Part shown: piece after piece, positions 12,640-24,594 of the stretch | Numbering within the stretch: the stretch's first letter is position 1 | Layout of the letters: every line of letters begins with the position of its first letter | From: Phanerodontia chrysosporium | Taxonomy: Eukaryota > Basidiomycota > Agaricomycetes > Polyporales > Phanerochaetaceae | Assembly: GCA_001910725.1 (NCBI GenBank) | Contig: MJGA01000001.1 | Span: forward strand, 2,232,001-2,296,000 | Direction: 5' to 3' | DNA length: 64,000 nucleotides | Notes under the pieces: generated by a model | The model's database searches: none | What the model saw: only the letters and a program-made list of their open reading frames with translations | Told to the model about the DNA's origin: nothing | Position numbers and translations under genes: made by a program

Positions 12640-13156
12640 GCTTGGGCCACGTATTCTAGATGTGCTCGTACGATGCAATACTGCAACTTCTTACTGCCAC
12701 CGCGTAGGAACAAGGCTGCTGGTCGAGTTTCATCGACAACCATCACACGCCCACGCAACGAGCTCTGCTCCAATGCAACGGCTTGAAAGCGGTCTATACG
12801 AGGTGCATTGAAAGGGTGAAGGGGTAACATACAAGCCCTGAGAACGAACGGGACTGCAATGTAACTAGTGCAGAGCCCATTCGCACCACGGAAGAATTTT
12901 ACGGCATAGCGAGCTCGACGGGTTGCCACGCTCGTTGCTCGAACGAAGTCGTGCGACCTCTGCCTGCTACACCGAGCGCATCAGCCCCTACGCAGAGGGA
13001 AGAATCCCGCGGAAATGAGCTCCGCGAGAGAGCAGAGGGCGAGCCTCCAGGATCAGTGTCCCTCTTGGTAGAAGTATCGGCTCCTCGTGCAAGGCGCACC
13101 GACACGGCGAATACGGCGAGGAAGGCAGGCAGAAGCGCACTGCGGCAGGATGGGGA
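12640..13156. other. Intergenic between converging genes
   Basis: About 520 bases between the stop of the GCP2 gene and the stop of the HAMP-repeat gene. No histidine kinase, ATPase or receiver sequence is visible on either strand, which matters for judging the HAMP gene as complete. Nothing else is seen. Confidence 0.6.
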
Positions 13157-14490
13157 TTAGAAGTGGCCGGGCGGGCGATTACCCTGGGTAGCGTCGGCGG
13201 ATAGACTGGCGAGCTCTTCGCGGAAACTGTCCAGGTCTTCTGTGGTCTTCGCGGAGGCAAGACGGGTGAGCAGGCGGGAGCGGTCCGTGAGGCTAGAGGC
13301 CATGGCGTTGACAGATGTCCTGTGGCGAACACGTAAGCCCCGAGCTGTGACTGGAAGAGGGATCACAGGCTGAACATACGCCGTCTCCTTCCATATTCCT
13401 CCCATCCCGTCTGTGTCTATCCGTTCGTCGAGACTGCGATCTACACCGATCGCACGCGCGACCTGTTCGGTCTGCGTAGCGAACGTATGGAGCCATTCAA
13501 TCGTGCGGTTGACGCTGTCTACGAGGTCTTGCATCTCGCCTGCTGCGGCGACGCCCGTGACCCGCCGCCTCAGCTGACCCCGGACGACGGCATCCTGCCA
13601 GGCGGGTCGTCGGTCAGTGAACTGCACCCGCATGCTTCGCAAACTTAGGCCTTACCGTAGCGGTCGCGATGGTGCGTACTTGCATGGTCAGCTGAGCGGG
13701 CCGCGATCAGCCACAGCTCGATTGGTAGGAACGGGAGATGTCTTACGTTCGCGGTCATCACGTTCACGCTGTCCGTCAACTCTTTCCACACGCCGCGGGT
13801 GTTCTTCACACGAGCCTGCACACCGAGCTTTCCGTTCCCGACCTCCTTCGTGACACGCAGGACTTCCTGCGCGAGGACGTCCTGCTTCCCGACCTGCGCA
13901 GCATCTCAGCATCGTCAGAGTAGACATCGGGTGAGATCGGCGGTACCATGTCGTTCACCACATCTTTCAGTTGCTCAAGCACGGGAAGGGGAACCGGGGC
14001 GGTGATCCGTTGGGAAAGATCTCCCTGTGTGACTGCATAGCACACTCTTGCGACGTCCGAGATACCAGCTTTCAGCAGGCGCAGCTCCTCTGTAGGTTCT
14101 AGCGTCTGTTCGAGGGTGTCGAGCAGAGGGCCGGGTGGAACGACTACTTGGTCAGCTGAAGCGGACAGGGGCGAGTCGCGTTGGCTAGCAGTTGTGTCGG
14201 CTAGACCAGCGGACGAAACTGAGCTTGCCACGCTTGGTAGGGAAGCGCATTTACCTACGGGTCTGCGCTGCCAATAGAGTGGTCTCGTCGCTTCGCAGAG
14301 AGGTTCCGGAAGCAACCTCAGCGTTCAGTTTGCGCTCAAGGCTCTCCAAGGAGAGCAGAATGCGATCTGTCTTTGGGTTCGAAGGGCCAGCGAACGACAT
14401 GTTTGTCTGCGCTCGCACACCAGCCTCCAGTGCGGCCAGGCGGTCTATGAGGTAGTCCAGAAAGAGGTCTGCGTCCTGTGTAGTCGTCAT
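13157..14490 (-). CDS. HAMP-repeat protein related to group III (Nik1/Os-1) histidine kinases, no kinase domain
   Basis: The protein matches the N-terminal HAMP array of group III hybrid histidine kinases, the fungal osmosensors and fungicide targets. An ATG at 14490 starts a helical N-terminus (DADLFLDYLIDRLAALEAG). HAMP unit 1 contains AVTQGDLSQRITAPVPLPVL. The linker KEVGNGKLGVQARV and GVWKELTDSVNVMTANL, a second unit (RTIATATDAVVRGQLRRRV, GEMQDLVDSVNR) and a diverged third linker (GGIWKETATSVNAMASSL) follow. It then ends within about 45 residues at a stop (13157-13159). The His phosphoacceptor, ATPase and receiver domains, normally several hundred residues more, are absent, and the converging GCP2 gene leaves no room for them. 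The frame stays open across several introns, which argues against simple decay. It could modulate a full-length Nik1 by heterodimer formation; that is inference. Confidence 0.8.
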
Positions 14491-14898
14491 GTCCAAAGTC
14501 GAGGTTGACACAAACGTCGTCGAGGATGGAGAAGAAAGTCTAAGTAGACAATCTGAGACACCTGGGGAATAGTCAATTTCCTAACGAGCGGACTTTTCGG
14601 AGTTGGTGTCCGTGCTGATGCACGGCTGGCATGCCGAGCAGGCATCCTAGCTGTACTTGTAAAACTGTAAGTTGCTGTAAGCAGACGTAATGTAGAGGCA
14701 GAGGGTAATGATAGTTGACCTCAAGGACGTGCGGCTATTTCGTCCTCCCGCCGCGCTAGCGTTGCGCGACCCCTTGTAGCGCCCGTAGACTTAGCATATA
14801 CTGACAAGACAGCACCAATGAGATTTTCATATGACTATGGATACAGGCTCGCTAGTAATACATACTGTTTGATATAATGTTATATGACGTAGTATAGA
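14491..14898. other. Intergenic upstream of HAMP-repeat gene
   Basis: About 410 bases between the HAMP gene start and the stop of the copper ATPase gene, both minus strand. AT-rich patches occur at about 14815-14895. No gene or clear motif is seen. Confidence 0.6.
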
Positions 14899-17800
14899 CT
14901 ATAGACTACTTCGACTCTTTCCTGAAGCACGAGGAGCACGCCGGGGTTCTCTGTAAAACTTGAGCAGTAATGAGCTGCAAACAACAGACACCGACGAGAG
15001 TGCCATGGCCAAGGAAGCCCACACCTAGTGTCCATGAGCAGAAGCTCTTCAATCCAAGTGCAGCGTACTCACCGGTGCTAAGCGCGGATGACCTGAGGCG
15101 GGATAAATTACACCAGCCGCGATGGGGAGGGCGATGAGGTTATAAATACTAGCCCACAGCTACCGTAACAAAAACGGTGAGAGTGTGGGCGAGAATAAGA
15201 GAGACCGATACATACGAAGTTGAATTTTACCCGGTTGAAGACCGTGTGCGAAAGGTCAATGAGGGTAAGCAGGCTGTGAAGCTCCGAAGAGACGAGGATG
15301 AACGAGGCACTGGATATCGCAACATCACCTGTTGGGAGCATGTCAGTTACTAGCCAAATGGAGAAAGGACGAAGCAGGCTTACTTCCAGAGCCAATAGCG
15401 ATACCAACGTCAGCAGCGCTCAGAGCCTATCACAGCGTCAGTCCTGCATAATTCATCTCCAAACCGGAAGCACACTCACCGGAGCGTCGTTGATACCGTC
15501 TCCGATCATTGCCACGACGCATCGCTGATTGAGCCTGCGCCCGCCGATCCAGCGCGCCAGGCCGCGTGGAGGGCGCTTCATGCCGACACGCTGGAGCTCC
15601 TGGATCTTCATCGCCTTCTCGTCCGGGAGCACGCCTGCAATGACGTTCGTCTCGGGGATGCCGACCTTGCGGGCGACCGCCCTGGCAGTGGTGGCATTGT
15701 CGCCGGAGATCATCCATGTGCTGAGGCCGTCCTTCTGCAGGCGAGCGACGACCGCGCTCGCCTCTTCACGCAGGGGGTCCGCGACAGCGTATGCGGCGCA
15801 CAAGACGAAGGTTTGCATGCCGGAATCTGTAGCGCGGCTCATCGCGAGCAAGACGACGCTGTTTCCCTCGGCCTTCCACGCGCTCAAACGCGCGTCCATC
15901 GTGCCGTCGACGGTCACTCCGTGGCTGTCCAACCACGCTTCGTTGCCTATGATAGCCTCGCAGTCCAGGGCGTCGAAGCGCGCCTTGAGCCCGCGTCCGG
16001 GTGTCTCGTCGAAGCCCTCTGCGTGCTGCGCGCTGCCGAGTTCCGCGCAGTACGACCGAATGGCGGTCGCGAGCGGATGCGTGCTCACGCTCTCGATCTC
16101 CGCGGCGACGCCATGCACCACTGCGGGCGCCCAGCCAGACTCGGGGAGTGCCGCGTCGACGACGCGCGGGTCGCCGCCCTGGGTGAGGGTGCCGGTTTTG
16201 TCGAAGACGACCAGGTCGAGCTGCGCGGCCTCCTGGAAGGCTTCGCCGCCGCCACGGACGAGAATCCCGTACTTGGCTGCGAGGCCGGAGCCGACAAGAA
16301 GTGCTGTGGGAGCAGCAAGGCCGATACCACATGGGCACGCAACGACGAAGACTGCAATGGCGAACTCGAGCGACCAAACAGCTGCAGAAAAATCAGTTGG
16401 TAAACGCGTGGCCGATCCAACATTGGATACTTACTCCACCCTCCCACTGGAATATCCAAGTAGTCATTTGGAAGCGCCCCGCCAAGTCCTAAGGCAAGCC
16501 ACACGACCCAGGTCAGGATAGCAAGTAGGGTCACCACGGGCACGAAGTAGCCAGTGAGGAGGTCCGCAACGCGCTCGATCGGTGCGCGCTTCGTCTGGCC
16601 CTCACGAACGACCCTCACGACGTGATCCAGCCTAACCCACATGTCAGCCCCGCTGCGCTCAAAGCCTGACACACCACACTCACATGGTCTCTCCGCCAAT
16701 CGCATCGACCCGTACGTCGACCACGGGGCCCCGGTTGATCGTGCCGACGAAGACGCTGTCGCCGACCTGCTTCTTGACGAGGCGGCTCTCGCCCGTCAGC
16801 GAGCTCTCGTCGAACGACGCGTGGGCGCCATCTACATGCACGAGTGTGCCGTCCGCCGGCGGGCTCGCGCCGTGCTGCACCCGCACGACGTCGCCGACCT
16901 CGAGCAGGTCTGCGGACACTGGCGCGACGGACCTGCGCCCGGCCGGCCGTGTGGCGTCGCCTTTCTCGATGTCTTGTGAGTCTGTGAGCGTGAGGCTCTG
17001 TGCAGAGGCGTTCGGGTCTTGCGACGGCGCGGCTTGCACGAGGAGCGCAGTGGTAGGGCGCAGCTTGCCGAGGGCCCTGACGGCGTCTGCCGTGAGACCC
17101 TTGCTGTAGGCCTCCAGGAAACGGCCTGCATGCAATATGTCATCATCAGGGGCTACACGGGAAGGAGATTAATGAGCCCCACATACCAGCAAGAAGGAAC
17201 ATCGTGAGGAGAACGACCGAGTCGAAATAGGTTGTCGAGTCTCCCTCGCCGGTGGGGGACGGCGCCTGCGACGCGGCGAGCGCCAGGAGCGCGATGGACG
17301 CGAAGTACGCGACGGAAACGCCGCTGCTCACGAGCATGTTCATGCTCCCAAAGCGCACGAAGCGACGCCAGACAGGCGTGCTGCTCCCGCGGCGCCAGAG
17401 CGCATAGATCTCCTTCAGGGTTCGCCGATGGAACATTCCTGCGCTATAGAACATGACGGGAGTCGCGAGGAAGAAGAGGGCCCATTGTATGCGCGCAGCG
17501 TTGCCGGCCCACATTGGCCGCATCCACCACTGCCGCGTGGCGTCCGAGTGTGGGACAAGGCTCATATACACGACACCGATGATGAACGTCGGGATGGCGA
17601 CGATGACGGAGAAGACCAGGCGGATCAGCAACGCACGCTGGTCCTGTGCTTGCATGCAGCGAGCACGTTCCTCGAGCGTTGGTGGGTGGTAGACTGAGGC
17701 GTGGAATGGGTGCGAAGAGCTGTCGGAAGGGGCGTTGACGGCGTCCAAAATTGTCCTGATGGTGAAGTCTGGGGGCGACGGAATATAAGAAAGACGTATG

Positions 17801-19040
17801 ATGGGGTCTGTGTATGTGGTAATCGGTTTGTCTATCGTAATCCTGTCTCCCAGTCGTGCGAAGTGAGACATGACCTTCGGAGGACAATGACTGCGAGGGC
17901 ATAAGCAATGATTCGGAGTCTGGAGACATAAGGATGATACTGACCTGCAGAATAAGCCCTCGAGGCGTAGTGAGACTGTTCGCGATTCAACGACGCTGAC
18001 TTCTTCAGCATGCACAGGCTCTATCTCAACGATGTGAGCATCGTAGCCAGCGTCCTCGATTACTTCGACCACTTGGCTCGCAAGTTCTTCATGAGCTATG
18101 GTGGCGGTAGCTGAGTTGCCCAGCAAGTTTACGACAACGCTAGACACCCCAGGAATGTCCGAGGCCAAGGCGGTGATAGTGTTGGCGCAAGACGCACAGG
18201 TCATGCCTCCGATAGAAAGCGTCAAAATACGCCGACCGTCCGACACCGCTTCGGGGCGCCGCTGTTCATGAATAGGCTGAGAGATGGGGTCCACGTTGAT
18301 CACCTCTGCTTCATATCCAGCATCTGCAACCGCTTTTGCGATGGTCTGCGCAAGGTCTTGTCGTTCGATGGTAGCAGAGGCTGAGTGGTTCACATGACTG
18401 ACAACAACGTCCGACACGCCAGGAAGCTCTGAGATGATGCGGGTGAGGGTGTTGGAGCAGGCGGTACAAGTCATGCCACCGACAGATAACGAGGCACGGT
18501 AAAGAAGGGAAGGAGACCTGGCGAGAGGGGCACATGAGGGAAGCTTGAGTTCGCCGTTGAAAACTCGGGGAGAATCTGCGGCAGATTTCGAGAAGCCCGT
18601 GATGTCTGACAGTGAGGGCTTCTCTTTGAGCATATCGGAGGCATCGCATTCCCCGCCGTTCTCTTGTTCTTTACGACATTGCGAGCACCGCTCGATGTGC
18701 TTTGTGCGGCGGCGAGAGAGCGTGAACGCGGAGTACGATCGCTGAATAGCCTCCGGGGAAGGGGTGGTGACGATGTCAAAGCCGGCGTCGTCAAGAGCGG
18801 CTCTGATAACACTGGGGGAGAGCTTCTCCGAGTGTCTTACGGTCACCGTCTGTGTGACGACAGAGACGTCAACAGCGGTTGGAGGGGGCGACAAGGTGGC
18901 AAGGGTGTCCTGGATAGCCCGCACACAGCTAGGCGATTGATCAGAACGCGACTGCCATGAAATCATAAACAGACGTACCTGCTGCAGTGCAAGTTAGAAA
19001 TAAGAATAGTGGTGACAGTCTCATGGCTTCCAGAGTCCAT
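14899..19040 (-). CDS. CCC2: Copper-transporting P1B-type ATPase (Ccc2/ATP7 type)
   Basis: Pumps Cu(I) into the late Golgi lumen for multicopper oxidases such as laccases and Fet3. The first ATG (19040) gives a short exon ending at LHCSS, which splices in the middle of the first metal site, so the later ATG at 18966 is intronic. Four N-terminal heavy-metal modules carry CSSC, CTAC (GGMTCTACS), CASC (GGMTCASCA) and CSHC, the last also rebuilt across an intron (about 17898-17948). Membrane helices follow, then the transport motif ACPCGIGLAAPTALLVG, phosphorylation site DKTGTLTQGG, the HP motif STHPLATAI, MISGDN and GDGINDAP. C-terminal helices read YNLIALPIAAGVIYP and VWASLAMALSSVSVV. It ends at 14899-14901. 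All catalytic residues are present and length is normal for a fungal Ccc2. Confidence 0.95.
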
Positions 19041-19535
19041 GGTAGCGTCGGACGGAGCGGGTGGGTGGGTTGCGGCGACAGCGCGTCCCGAGGCATTATA
19101 TATACGTGGCCTTAGTCATTTGGTGGGAAATTATGACTGTATGGAAACGAAGGTTTGGCTGTTCGCAGCGAGCATCAGCCATACGGGACTGTCGATGCTC
19201 GTTCAGAAAATGCCTCATTGACGCCTGCGCAATTATCTGAGCCAATCGCAGCCCGCGCGTGCGCACAAATCTCTCAGAGATTGATCAGAGCGCTGACAGA
19301 TCTGCGATTGCCTTTCGAGTGTGCCGGAGTCTACGGGGTCCGCCACCTGATGGACTCGGGGTCCCTTCAGGGTCAGCGGAGGGGAGCTCGAATTCACGAA
19401 TGGACGGCACACGACCAGCTCCTGCAGGCAAAGGTAAAACGTTCGCTCCACTCTCTCCTGCACGTTCCTCGCAGGACGGGTCAGACTATCCCCCCGTAAT
19501 TTCCTCCGCGCAAAGTAGACCCGCAGAGCTCACCC
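19041..19535. other. Shared promoter region of divergent CCC2 and VIP1 genes
   Basis: About 495 bases between two divergent start codons. A TATA-like run lies at 19097-19104, about 57 bases upstream of the CCC2 start. No other element is recognised. Confidence 0.5.
19097..19104 (-). promoter_or_regulatory. TATA-like element upstream of CCC2
   Basis: An uninterrupted alternating TATATATA run sits about 57 bases before the CCC2 start codon in an otherwise GC-rich region. Position and base composition suit a core promoter, but this is a short motif seen by eye and could be chance. Confidence 0.3.
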
Positions 19536-22500
19536 ATGTTCCACTTTTCCAGCCCTTTTCACTCCTCCAAGAGCCGCGACGGACACCACCACGACAGCAG
19601 CGCAGGAAGCAGCCCCGGTTCAGACAGACCATCACGCTCGCGCATGTCCTTCTTCAGGTCCACCGACCCTTCTCCTATTTCTCCCCGGTCACACTCAAGA
19701 GCCACCACCAGGTCCCAGACGCCTTCGCCCAATGGCTCCCATTCCGACCTCTCCACGGCGACTGACCCGCCCCGCCCACCGATAATTCTCGGAATATGCG
19801 CCATGGATGTCAAGGCCCGCTCGAAAGCCATGCGCGAGATCCTCACTCGTCTCGTTGACCGCGCAAGAGGCGCGATTGAAATCAGGATCTTTGGCGACAA
19901 GGTCATTCTTGACGAAGGCATGTCCCCGCAGCCCAAGCTCAGGCTATCCCCGGATAGGTGCTAATGTATGCGCACTTCCATTGCAGATGTTGAGAGCTGG
20001 CCCCGATGCGACGTCCTTATCTCATTCTTCTCTACCGACTTTCCGCTCGACAAGGCCATCTCCTACACCAAGCTCCGTCAGCCGTACTGCATCAACGACC
20101 TGCCTCCACAAGCCCTCCTATGGGACCGCCGTCTCGTCGGCTCAGTCCTCGACCACCTAGGATCCCTACGCCGCGCCGACTGGAGGTCTCGCGCGATGGC
20201 GGGCCCAAGGTCGATGAGGAACTCCGCGTCCTGATGAAGAGGCGCCTCGGCATCTCGCTAGGAGGCTTCCAGGTTACCCCTGAGGTGACCATGAGTGAAG
20301 ACGGAAATGCCATCATCGTGGACGGCCAGGTCATGCGGAAGCCGTTCGTCGAAAAGCCAGTCAGCGGCGAGGACCACAACGTGTACATCTATTTCCCTGG
20401 TGGACATGGCCGCCGCCTGTTCCGAAAGGTATGCTTCCCCTTTCCCTTCATACAATTATAGACATTAACTCGTCTGCGTGTACCCTTCAGGTCGGCAACA
20501 AGTCCAGCGAAGTTGATCCTAATCTCACGTACCCGCGTACCGATGGCTCCTACATTTACGAGGAGTTCATCGATGTGGACAATTCAGAAGACATCAAAGT
20601 CTACACCGTCGGCAAGGATTATACACATGCCGAGACGCGCAAGTCGCCTGTAGTCGACGGAGTTGTCAGGCGTAACACTGAAGGCAAGGAGATTAGGTCA
20701 GTTTGCGCGTGTTCTTCACTCCTGTTAGGCACCACTGACCGTCTCTCGCTTATCTACTTCCTCATGGCACACCCGGCTCCCGATTACTCCAGGTTCATTA
20801 CCCACTTGACGGATGAAGAGAAGACCTGGGCAGCAAAAATCAGCGAGGGCTTCGGTCAGATGGTGTGCGGCTTCGACATGCTGCGGTGCGACAACGGCAG
20901 GCGGAGCCAGGTGATCGATGTAAACGGCTGGAGCTTCGTCAAGGGGAACGAGTCGTACTACGGCACGTCCTGCGCTCCTGTCCGTGCTGCGCGCGCTGAT
21001 GCCCCGCCACAGACAAGGCCGCCGAGATCCTCGCGAGCCTGTGCCTGCAGGTCGCGTCGTCGCCAGAGCGCCCGCTCGGTGCGGCAGAGGCGCCGCCCGC
21101 GGAGGCGACGACATGGCTGCTCAAGGCGAACGTGACGGTCTTCCGCCACGCGGATCGCACGCCGAAGCAGAAGCTCAAGTTCAACTTCCCGATTGGCGAG
21201 CGCTGGACACAGCCGTTCGTGCGCCTGCTCAACGGCGAGAAGGAGGAGATCATCCTCCGCGAGCGCGCGCAGCTCAGCCTCATCGCGACCGCCGTCGAGG
21301 AGGCCAAGGGCCTTGGCGCGAGCGGCGACGACCTCGCGAAGCTCACGCAGCTCAACAATGCGCTGTTCAGCAAGATCGACCTCCCCGGCACCAAGGCACA
21401 GCTCAAGCCTGTGTACTCTAAGAAACAGCCTGGTCAGATGAGGAACTTGACAAAGCTCACCCTTGTCTTCAAGTGGGGCGGAGAGGTGAGGTTGAAGTCG
21501 TACGGGAAAGAACCAAGCTAAATCGTTGCGCAGTTCACGCATTCGGCCAGGTATCAGTCACGGGACCTGGGCGAGAACATGAAGAAGGATATATCCATCA
21601 TGAGTAGGTTCACATCTCCATCGATAATCCATCCCGCTGACATTTGGCAACCCGCAGACAAGGAGGTCCTGAAGAACGTCAAGGTGTGCCCTATCCTGCA
21701 CCTTTTCCAGAAAGTATGCCAATGCTGTTTCCATGCTAGATCTACACGTCTTCCGAGCGCCGTGTCGTTGCCTCCGCCGAAATCTTCGCCGCTGCGCTCT
21801 TCGACACGCTCAAGGACAGCAACTACAGCGTGGCCTCAACGCCCACGCGCTCCTCCGTCGATGTTTCCAGCCCCACCGGATCACAAGGCCCGAGCCAGAA
21901 GCGCGATTCATCAATCGCGTCCTCCACCGCAAGCCGCGTGCCGAAGCTCATCGTGCGCAAGGACCTCCTCGATGACTCCAATGCCGCCAAAGACCTCATG
22001 GACGACGTCAAGAAGCGTCTGAAAATTTTACTGCGACCAGGTGAGCCCGAGAAGCGTCCCGAGCTTACGTGGCCGAAGAGCATGAAGAAGAGCCGGTCGA
22101 AGTAGTGAAGGCGCGTATCACACTGCATACAATCAAGCATTTGCTAATGCTCATTAATTTATTACATAGGAAGTGATTGAGTTACTCTCGTCTTTCCGCG
22201 AAATCATGCACCGCAACTGGGAGCGCATGGACGTAGACAAGATCCAGGAGCGTTGGTGCTGTGGCGACGAGCCGTGGCTGTTCCGCGAGCGATGGGAGAA
22301 GCTCTTCGAGGACTTCTGCGACGTGAAGCAGGAAAAGTTCGACCCGTCGCGCGTCTCTGAGCTGTACGACACGATCAAGTATTGCGCGCTGCACCACCGC
22401 ACGTTCCTCTTCGCGATCTTCAACGAGAACGGCGACGCGCACGCGGACGGCGCGCAGCCGCAGGACCGGCGCCTGCACGAGCTGTACGCGCGTGCCAAGG

Positions 22501-23186
22501 CGCTCTTCGACCTCGTCGCGCCGCAGGAATACGGAATCGAGCCCGAGGAGAAGGAGGAGATCGGCGTGCTCACGTCGCTCCCGCTCCTCCGCAACGTCGT
22601 CGGCGACCTTGAGCGCGCGCGCAACAATGAGGAGAGCTCGCTCACGCTCTACTTTACCAAGGAGAGCCACATCCACACGCTCGTCAATCTCGTACTTCTC
22701 TCCGGCCTGCCAATCGTTAATAGGCGGATACCTGAGCTGGACTACTGTGTACGTCTTGTGACATTACGTTGTGCCCTTGTGCTGACTACTGTTTTGTGTC
22801 TACTATAGTCGCACATTACCTTCGAGCTGTACGAACGCAACCACGGCCGGGGCAAGTCGGACAAGGAGTACAGCATCCGGCTCTCCATCAGCGAGGGCGC
22901 ACACTCGTCCAACGTGCTCGACTCAGCGCTGGACGCAAGGCATTCGCTCAACGTGCAGCCCCGCCGGAAGCTCACACAGCATTTGCCATACAGTCTCGTT
23001 ATCGAGAAACTCTCAAAGCACTTTGGGCGTGTCATGGAGGTAAAGTCCTTCCTTCCTCTTCGTGCCATGCGTGCGTGCTAAAGGGCGCACCAGGACGACG
23101 ACACAGACAAGGAGTCTCCGTACGAGACCATCGTCCCGCTCACGACGAGCCCCATCGAGGTTGCTCTGGACGAGTTCAAGGACTAG
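19536..23186 (+). CDS. VIP1: Inositol hexakisphosphate / diphosphoinositol pentakisphosphate kinase (Vip1/Asp1/PPIP5K)
   Basis: Bifunctional enzyme making 1-position inositol pyrophosphates (1-IP7, IP8) and hydrolysing them; controls phosphate signalling, polarity and the cytoskeleton. After a Ser-rich N-terminus (about 70 residues) comes [20 protein letters not shown], then the ATP-grasp kinase ([60 protein letters not shown]). The histidine-acid-phosphatase-like half carries [11 protein letters not shown] and a late [12 protein letters not shown]. The ATG at 19536 is followed in frame by the conserved core, and the stop is at 23184-23186. Exons are joined by about ten short introns, giving roughly 1,000-1,100 residues, normal for fungi. 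A Ser-rich insert (about 21850-21930) interrupts the phosphatase region, as in other basidiomycete members. Both active-site signatures look intact. Confidence 0.95.
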
Positions 23187-23529
23187 AGCATGCCATTCCC
23201 CGCTCTTCCGCGACACCACCCCACGGACTGGACCGATACCCTTATCTCTCACTGCCGATATCAAGCAGCAGCGTAGTCTTATCCACATCTCTACTACACA
23301 TATCTAGCCCACATTGTCACTGCACCTCAATGCTCCCAATTTGACACATGGCTTCCCCTGGTGTCGCGGAGGCACTCGTATGATCTAGAATACGCGTTTA
23401 GACGACCGGAAAGATGAAAAATAGACCACCGCCGGAATGTGTACCGTAGATCGCAACTAGTCTGTAGCTCACACCGTATATAATCCAAACATCCATTAGA
23501 ATTGCGCACGCATTGCAGCGCTGTGGGTG
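23187..23529. other. Intergenic between converging VIP1 and FTS genes
   Basis: About 340 bases between two stop codons. AT-rich 3' flanks only; no gene seen. Confidence 0.6.
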
Positions 23530-24594
23530 TCATGCGGGCGCAGGCGCGGGGTCCTCCCATTCCTTGAGCCCGATCCTGGCACGGAGGGCCGCAAGCTGCT
23601 CAGGCTTGAGCTCCCGGAAGAGCATCTCGTGCGTGCCCTTGCCGGCCATCGATGGATGGTCGCGGTCGAAGAGTGCGGACGCAGACTGAGAGAGCATTGC
23701 GGATTGTGTCGCGAGCGCGGCAAAGGACGACGTCGTGTCATGGTATCTAGAATACAGCGTCGTAGCGTCAGCCGGCCGAGGTTGTGGAGCAAGAGACAAG
23801 CTAGTACGTACAGCCTGCGAGGCGCGGTCAGGAAAACGGCGAAGCACCAAGAAGGATGTCTGCACGTACCGAAATGCTTCCTTGTTCAGGCAGTCTTCTT
23901 CGCGCAGCGAGTCAAGTGCGTGCTTCTTGAAGGCAGCCTTGACCCAGTGCAAGACATCGAAGACGTGGTGCTCCTGCGGTCTGGGACAACATATACGTCA
24001 GCGTTCTCGCCCCACGATTAAGCTATCGAGGCCGAAAGGACCCACTTCCATGGCCGGAAGCGCGGTGCGAGGTTAAACGCGCCGTCTGTCTGCGATACGA
24101 GCGGGTGGAAGACATCCGTCAGGAACTGCACTGCAGGCGGGTGTGTGGGGTAGTCCGCGGGGAAGACAACACGGAATTTGAGGATCGAATCTGTGTAGTA
24201 GCCTATGCTGTGGTCATCAGCACTTGAGTATTCCTGGGCACGAATGGACGAAGGTCCGGAGTATCGCAAAGCAGGGAAGTGATGCGGACGTACCTTGGTG
24301 TACGAAGAACACAGCGTCCCAGACACAAGGGTTCTCTGTGCGCGGGACGACGTACATACCGAGCGGGCAGTGTCCCGCGTGGCGAAGTGCGGCGTACTCA
24401 AGCGCGAGCGTCGTGCGCGCGCGTACGCCAGGGCCGTGCTGCTGGCTGCGTGTCGGCGCTCGCGAGCGCGGCCGCGATGGCGGCGAGGCGACGAAGCCGC
24501 TCATCATCTCGCTGCGCATCGACCGCAGGTCGCGGTGCAACCGGTCGGTTGTGTCGTCGATGAAGTCGAGCACACGGTGGGATAGCTCGCTCAT
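23530..24594 (-). CDS. Ubiquitin E2 variant, FTS/AKTIP (Fused toes) type, catalytically inactive
   Basis: UBC-fold protein. In Ustilago and Aspergillus the homologue pairs with Hook proteins to couple early endosomes to dynein and kinesin-3. The start at 24594 opens MSELSHRVLDFIDD and a low-complexity segment; the fold then shows TLALEYAALRHAGHCPLGMYVVP, LKFRVVFPADYPTHPPAVQF and VFHPLVSQTDGAFNLAPRF. In active E2s the HPN tripeptide is followed by a catalytic cysteine; here it reads HPL and no cysteine follows at that site, while the FTS-type stretch FRPWKPQEHHVFDVLHWVKAAF is present. C-terminal helix LFRELKPEQLAALRARIGL precedes the stop at 23530-23532. Assignment to FTS rather than an active E2 rests on the missing cysteine and C-terminal extension. 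Confidence 0.85.

Noticed and set aside
12640..14490. Idea that the HAMP gene is only the 5' part of a full histidine kinase with a frameshift
   Set aside because: No kinase, ATPase or receiver motif appears in any minus-strand frame before the converging GCP2 gene.
15529..16521. 330-codon plus-strand open frame
   Set aside because: Antisense to the catalytic domains of the copper ATPase.
18960..18966. ATG at 18966 as the start of the copper ATPase
   Set aside because: It lies inside an intron; using the upstream ATG at 19040 restores the first metal-binding CSSC motif.
5000..24000. A functional gene cluster (acyl-CoA ligase, HAMP protein, copper ATPase, Vip1)
   Set aside because: The genes serve unrelated pathways, lie on both strands and are flanked by ordinary housekeeping genes; nothing in the sequence ties them together.
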